Shown piece after piece: positions 60,772 to 64,000 of a stretch of DNA of 64,000 bases (position 1 is its first letter; each line of letters starts with the position of its first letter). The notes under the pieces were generated by a model. The model did not search any database and was not told the origin of the DNA. It was given only the letters and a program-made list of their open reading frames with translations. The stretch covers positions 62,001 to 126,000 of the forward strand of contig BDIU01000404.1 in the NCBI GenBank assembly GCA_002118135.1, given 5' to 3'. Source of the stretch: Trebouxia sp. TZW2008 (Eukaryota > Chlorophyta > Trebouxiophyceae > Trebouxiales > Trebouxiaceae). A program made the position numbers and the translations under genes.

Positions 60772-63700
60772 ATGGTCGTAAGCAGTTTTCTCGCTTGTCA
60801 GCGGGAGCCCCAGCTCACTAGCATTGAAACACATGTTCTCAAGTGAGTATTGATGTTCAGCTTCTGCTCTAAAAGATGGCTTTGGATCACCGGTGACTGG
60901 TATGCTGAATCAGCAGTGATTGCGCAGATGTCGTCCTGTACCAACCAAAAAGTCACAAAACGAAAGATGGCAAGTTGTGCTGGAGGACACAGTCATCTTT
61001 CCAGAAGGCGGTGGTCAGCCAAGTGACACAGGATCCATCAGTATAGGCAATGGTGCTGATCATTTTCGGGTACTACTACGCCACATGCGCTGCTCCTCAT
61101 ACCAAATTTGCAACACCATTTCACGATCACATGCTGTCACATATGCCAGCCACTACTATCAAGAACGCTCCTCACCCAAGCTTCACCTGCTCAACAGGTG
61201 GCTGTTCTAGACATGAGCAAGAGTGAGAATGGTGAGGCGTTGCACCTGACAGACCACCCAGTTGAGGAGGGACAGGCTGTCACAGCTGCTGTTGACTGGG
61301 ACAGACGGCTTGATCACATGCAGCAGCATACAGGTGAGCATTTATCTTGACTGCAGCGCATCTGCAAAGCTCAGCAATTTGATCAACTTGGCACAGAACC
61401 CAAAAGGTCAAGAAGATATGTATGCCTGGCACACAAGAGGTCTTAGTTTGTCAATCTTACAATTTGCAGCATTCAACATCATGCTTCAGCCTCGTATAAT
61501 CAGTGGACGTCAGTGACACAAGGCCGGCATACAGCTCATAGATTTGTGCAAGTTTATCACTGCATGTTCAGGGCAGCACTTGCTGAGCGCTGTGGTAGAG
61601 CAAGTAGCAGGGGCAGACACGCTCAGTTGGGAACTCCATCCACAGCAGCATGACTCAGCAAACGCAGACACAGTCACCATTGACCTATCAGTGCCCAGTC
61701 TCACACCCAAGCAGATATCAGACATTGAGAACCAGTGCAATGCTCACATCAGAGCAGCACACAGCATCAGGCAGATAGTGCTTGATAACAGCAGCCACGG
61801 GCAGACTGAACGGAAAAGGCTGATCGAGAAGGGGAACCTGCGAGGGAAGTTGCCTCCTGCAGATGTCATTCAGGTACTGTCTCTGCAAACGCTATCCTGT
61901 GTTACATGAAAGCGAATGCTCATCCACAGAAACAATTTCCTGTCAGAGTATGCAGGCATAGGTATGCTGACACAGCATCTTGCTGCCTCAAGTGCTGTCT
62001 GTAGGCAAAGCTGCTCAGCCTTTTCGCCCACTCAGCTGTCATGCAATGTTGCTTGTTCTTCAGGGAGCGCTGCTTGCAGCAAAAGCTAGCATCTGCTGAC
62101 AGTGGTCATGTCTGATGACACAATCTCCAGAGCGCACTACATGCTGATACAATCTGTTGGAGGGTCTATGTGAGAGAATGCTTGCACAAATGCTTGCATA
62201 CGCCACGTGCTTGCTGCCAGCTTCCCTTTCCTTGCCATACAAGATACAATGCTGCATCAACCAAACTCATGTATTGCACAGTATCTATCAAAGCTGATAA
62301 GCATTGACGGCGTGAATTTACGCCATGAATGTTGACGCCAGGAATGTTGACGCCATGAATGTTGACGCCATGAATGTCGACATCATGAATGTTGACGCCA
62401 TGAATGTTTACGCCATGAATGTTTACGCCATGAATTCTTAGCCAAAGGGTTTCCAAGACACGATTGATGCAGCAGGAGCTGTTGAGGCTTATAGAGATTG
62501 AGGGGGTGGATATCAACCCCTGTGGGGGCACCCACCTCAGCTGCACCAGCCAGATGCAAGTGCTCAAGATTGTGGGCCTGGAGAAGTCTAGAGGTCAAGC
62601 GCGCCTACGGTTCATGGTGGGAGGCCGGGTCATCGCTGCGCTAGGGGCCTCAATGAAAAGAGAAGTCGCCCTCAATAAGGTGATGCCGCATCCTGGAGCG
62701 TTTGTACCCGCGCATGCTCCCATCATGAGTCCTGGTGTGGACCCTCCTTTGTCTTGTCTTTGCTTCTTCCTGGAACTAGTTCACCATGATGGAACTAGTT
62801 CACCATGAGCTTGGGTCGTCAGCTTGGGGGGAGTTGGGAGTTTGGGAGCTTAAGTTGATGCCACATCCTGGCTTGTTTATACCCATTGAGGCGCTCGTCA
62901 TGTTGACTCATAGCATCAACATTTACTTGTCTTTTTCCCTTTTTTCCCCTGGAGTTGGTCCACAGTGGTGAAGTCTGTGTTCTCAGCTTGTGACATTGGT
63001 CAGCTTTGCAATAAGCTTGCAGGTAATGCAGAGTGCCTAGTGCGCTGTATAGAGCTGTCAAAAGTGTGTCCAGATGTGCACATGCTGTGATGACCAACCA
63101 TACGTTCAGTTATATATCATCAGCACTGGTCATGATGCGTCCAGTTTATGGAAAATCAGCAATGATTAACCTATGTGTCCAATCTCAAGTACCACCGGCG
63201 TTAGATTAGATGTGCAAAAACACTATGAAGGGCCTTGTGTACCTGCCTGTATACGTATGCAGTTTACAATAAACCAGTGCTGTGATTAGGCTTTGGGGTG
63301 TGGACCAGCAGACTACGAAGGGCACGTCAAGGCCTTGGTAGCAGGCAAAAAGGAAAGCGTGAAGGAGAAGAAGAGCCTGATGGATGAGCTAGCTGGCTTG
63401 CATGGCAGAGAGCTGGCACATCAAGCTGACCAGCAAGGTACTACTCCAAAGCTGCCAGCCTGCCTTTTTGGATTGTAGCACTTGGTCAAGTACATGTGAC
63501 ATGTTAGACAAGCTGCATCTGTATGTGGCACAATCAGCATCAAGGACAGTCCTCAGCATTGCAACCATCAAATGATGCTCTGCATGCCATATGCATATCA
63601 ATAAGGCGTATATCAAGGAGGATGAGCTGTGCTGTCTTGGTAGCAAGTCGCCCTGATTGACTCCCCCACCCAGCGTTGCTCTGTGCCATTGTAATCAGTA

Positions 63701-64000
63701 TCAGAACACTAGTGTGACCAGCCTGAGCAGCAATGGCTTTTGGGTTGTGCTGTATCCAGCTCTACCTAGCTGAGCTCAATAATTTGCTTGGCGGAGATTG
63801 GTCAGAATTTCCTGTGTTGTTTGCTCTGCAGGAGGTGTTGCATGCTTCCAGCGGCCAGATGCAGACCTGCAGTACCTTTCCTTAGTGGCAGCATCTGCCC
63901 TTGAGAAGCAACCTGATGCACTGCTGCTGCTTGTGGCGCCTACAGATGCACCCACGAGCCCGAAGGGGCAGACCGGCATCTTCCTGCTAGCTGGACCTGC
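60772..64000 (+). CDS. AARSD1: AlaX/AARSD1-type alanyl-tRNA editing protein (3' end beyond window)
   Basis: Seven exons, all in phase (60772-60842, 60928-61069, 61198-61333, 61572-61873, 62476-62679, 63290-63437, 63832 to the window end). The protein is a free-standing relative of the AlaRS editing domain and should hydrolyse mischarged Ser- or Gly-tRNA(Ala) in the cytosol. The N-terminal part has LEDTVIFPEGGGQPSDTG. The zinc motif is split between HMQQHTGQH (HxxxH, across exons 3 and 4) and NPCGGTHL (CxxxH, exon 5). The C-terminal extension (ALEKQPDALLLLVAP, TGIFLLAGP) matches AARSD1-like proteins. The start MVVSSFLACQREPQLTS resembles the family's usual short N-terminus. No transit peptide is seen. 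The window cuts the last visible exon. Confidence 0.92.
62306..62441. repeat. 15-bp minisatellite in an AARSD1 intron
   Basis: About eight tandem copies of a 15-base unit, consensus gaatgttgacgccat, with one to three changes per copy. It lies in the intron before the CGGTH exon. The minus strand stays open through it and would encode a GVNIH pentapeptide repeat, which I take as a by-product of the 15-base period. Confidence 0.9.
62681..62960 (+). repeat. Duplicated 5' intron segment plus 19-bp tandem repeat
   Basis: The sequence from the exon 5 donor (tgatgccgcatcctgg at 62681) recurs at 62866 as tgatgccacatcctgg and stays similar for roughly 100 bases. The second copy has lost the GT donor. 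Between them ggaactagttcaccatgat is repeated in tandem at 62772 and 62791. Confidence 0.75.

Noticed and set aside
62166..62567. Minus-strand open frame encoding GVNIH pentapeptide repeats
   Set aside because: It follows from a 15-base minisatellite whose period is a multiple of three, and it lies in an intron and over a clear plus-strand exon.

Overview
This window is nuclear DNA from an intron-rich eukaryote, most likely a green alga. The evidence is dense spliceosomal introns (donors mostly GTGAGY or GTAAGY, acceptors almost always TGCAG) and a plant-type gene set: an ankyrin-RING E3 ligase of the plant XB3/XBAT31 type, a plant-like diacylglycerol kinase, a GT90 glycosyltransferase and a SET methyltransferase. 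I saw no bacterial operon, CRISPR array, tRNA or rRNA. Exon models were assembled by eye from splice motifs and checked by reading-phase closure. Nothing was searched against a database.

Layout. 1-2442 (-) 5' part of a diacylglycerol kinase; 2899-3996 (+) ABM-domain protein, divergent from it; 4799-12508 (-) 12-exon ankyrin/RING ubiquitin ligase; 14291-17806 (-) Tudor-like/AWS/SET/post-SET histone methyltransferase with two apparent lesions; 18598-19084 (-) small two-exon protein; 21452-22966 (-) unknown 300-aa protein; 23529-24943 (+) small TPR protein; 25740-35706 (+) long coiled coil joined to a ubiquitin-specific protease domain; 36500-38472 (-) secreted or luminal GT90 glycosyltransferase; 41416-44001 (+) Crinkler-like nuclease-fold plus kinase-fold protein; 44950-47198 (-) VwkA-type vWA protein; 48058-about 53022 (-) large helical protein of unknown function; 53543-55633 (+) unknown 617-aa protein; 56868-59644 (+) alpha-kinase; 60772-64000 (+) AlaX/AARSD1-type alanyl-tRNA editing protein, cut by the window end.

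Themes. Ubiquitin attachment (RING ligase) and removal (USP) are both present. A vWA protein and an alpha-kinase, which are one fused protein in VwkA-type kinases, appear here as two separate genes about 10 kb apart. A short pogo-like MITE family with TA target duplications occurs six times, always inside introns, and one copy forms most of a 5' splice site. Several introns carry tandem duplications that copy the exon-intron junction itself and leave decoy splice sites. The most unusual gene is the nuclease-kinase protein, whose architecture matches eukaryotic Crinkler-type effectors.
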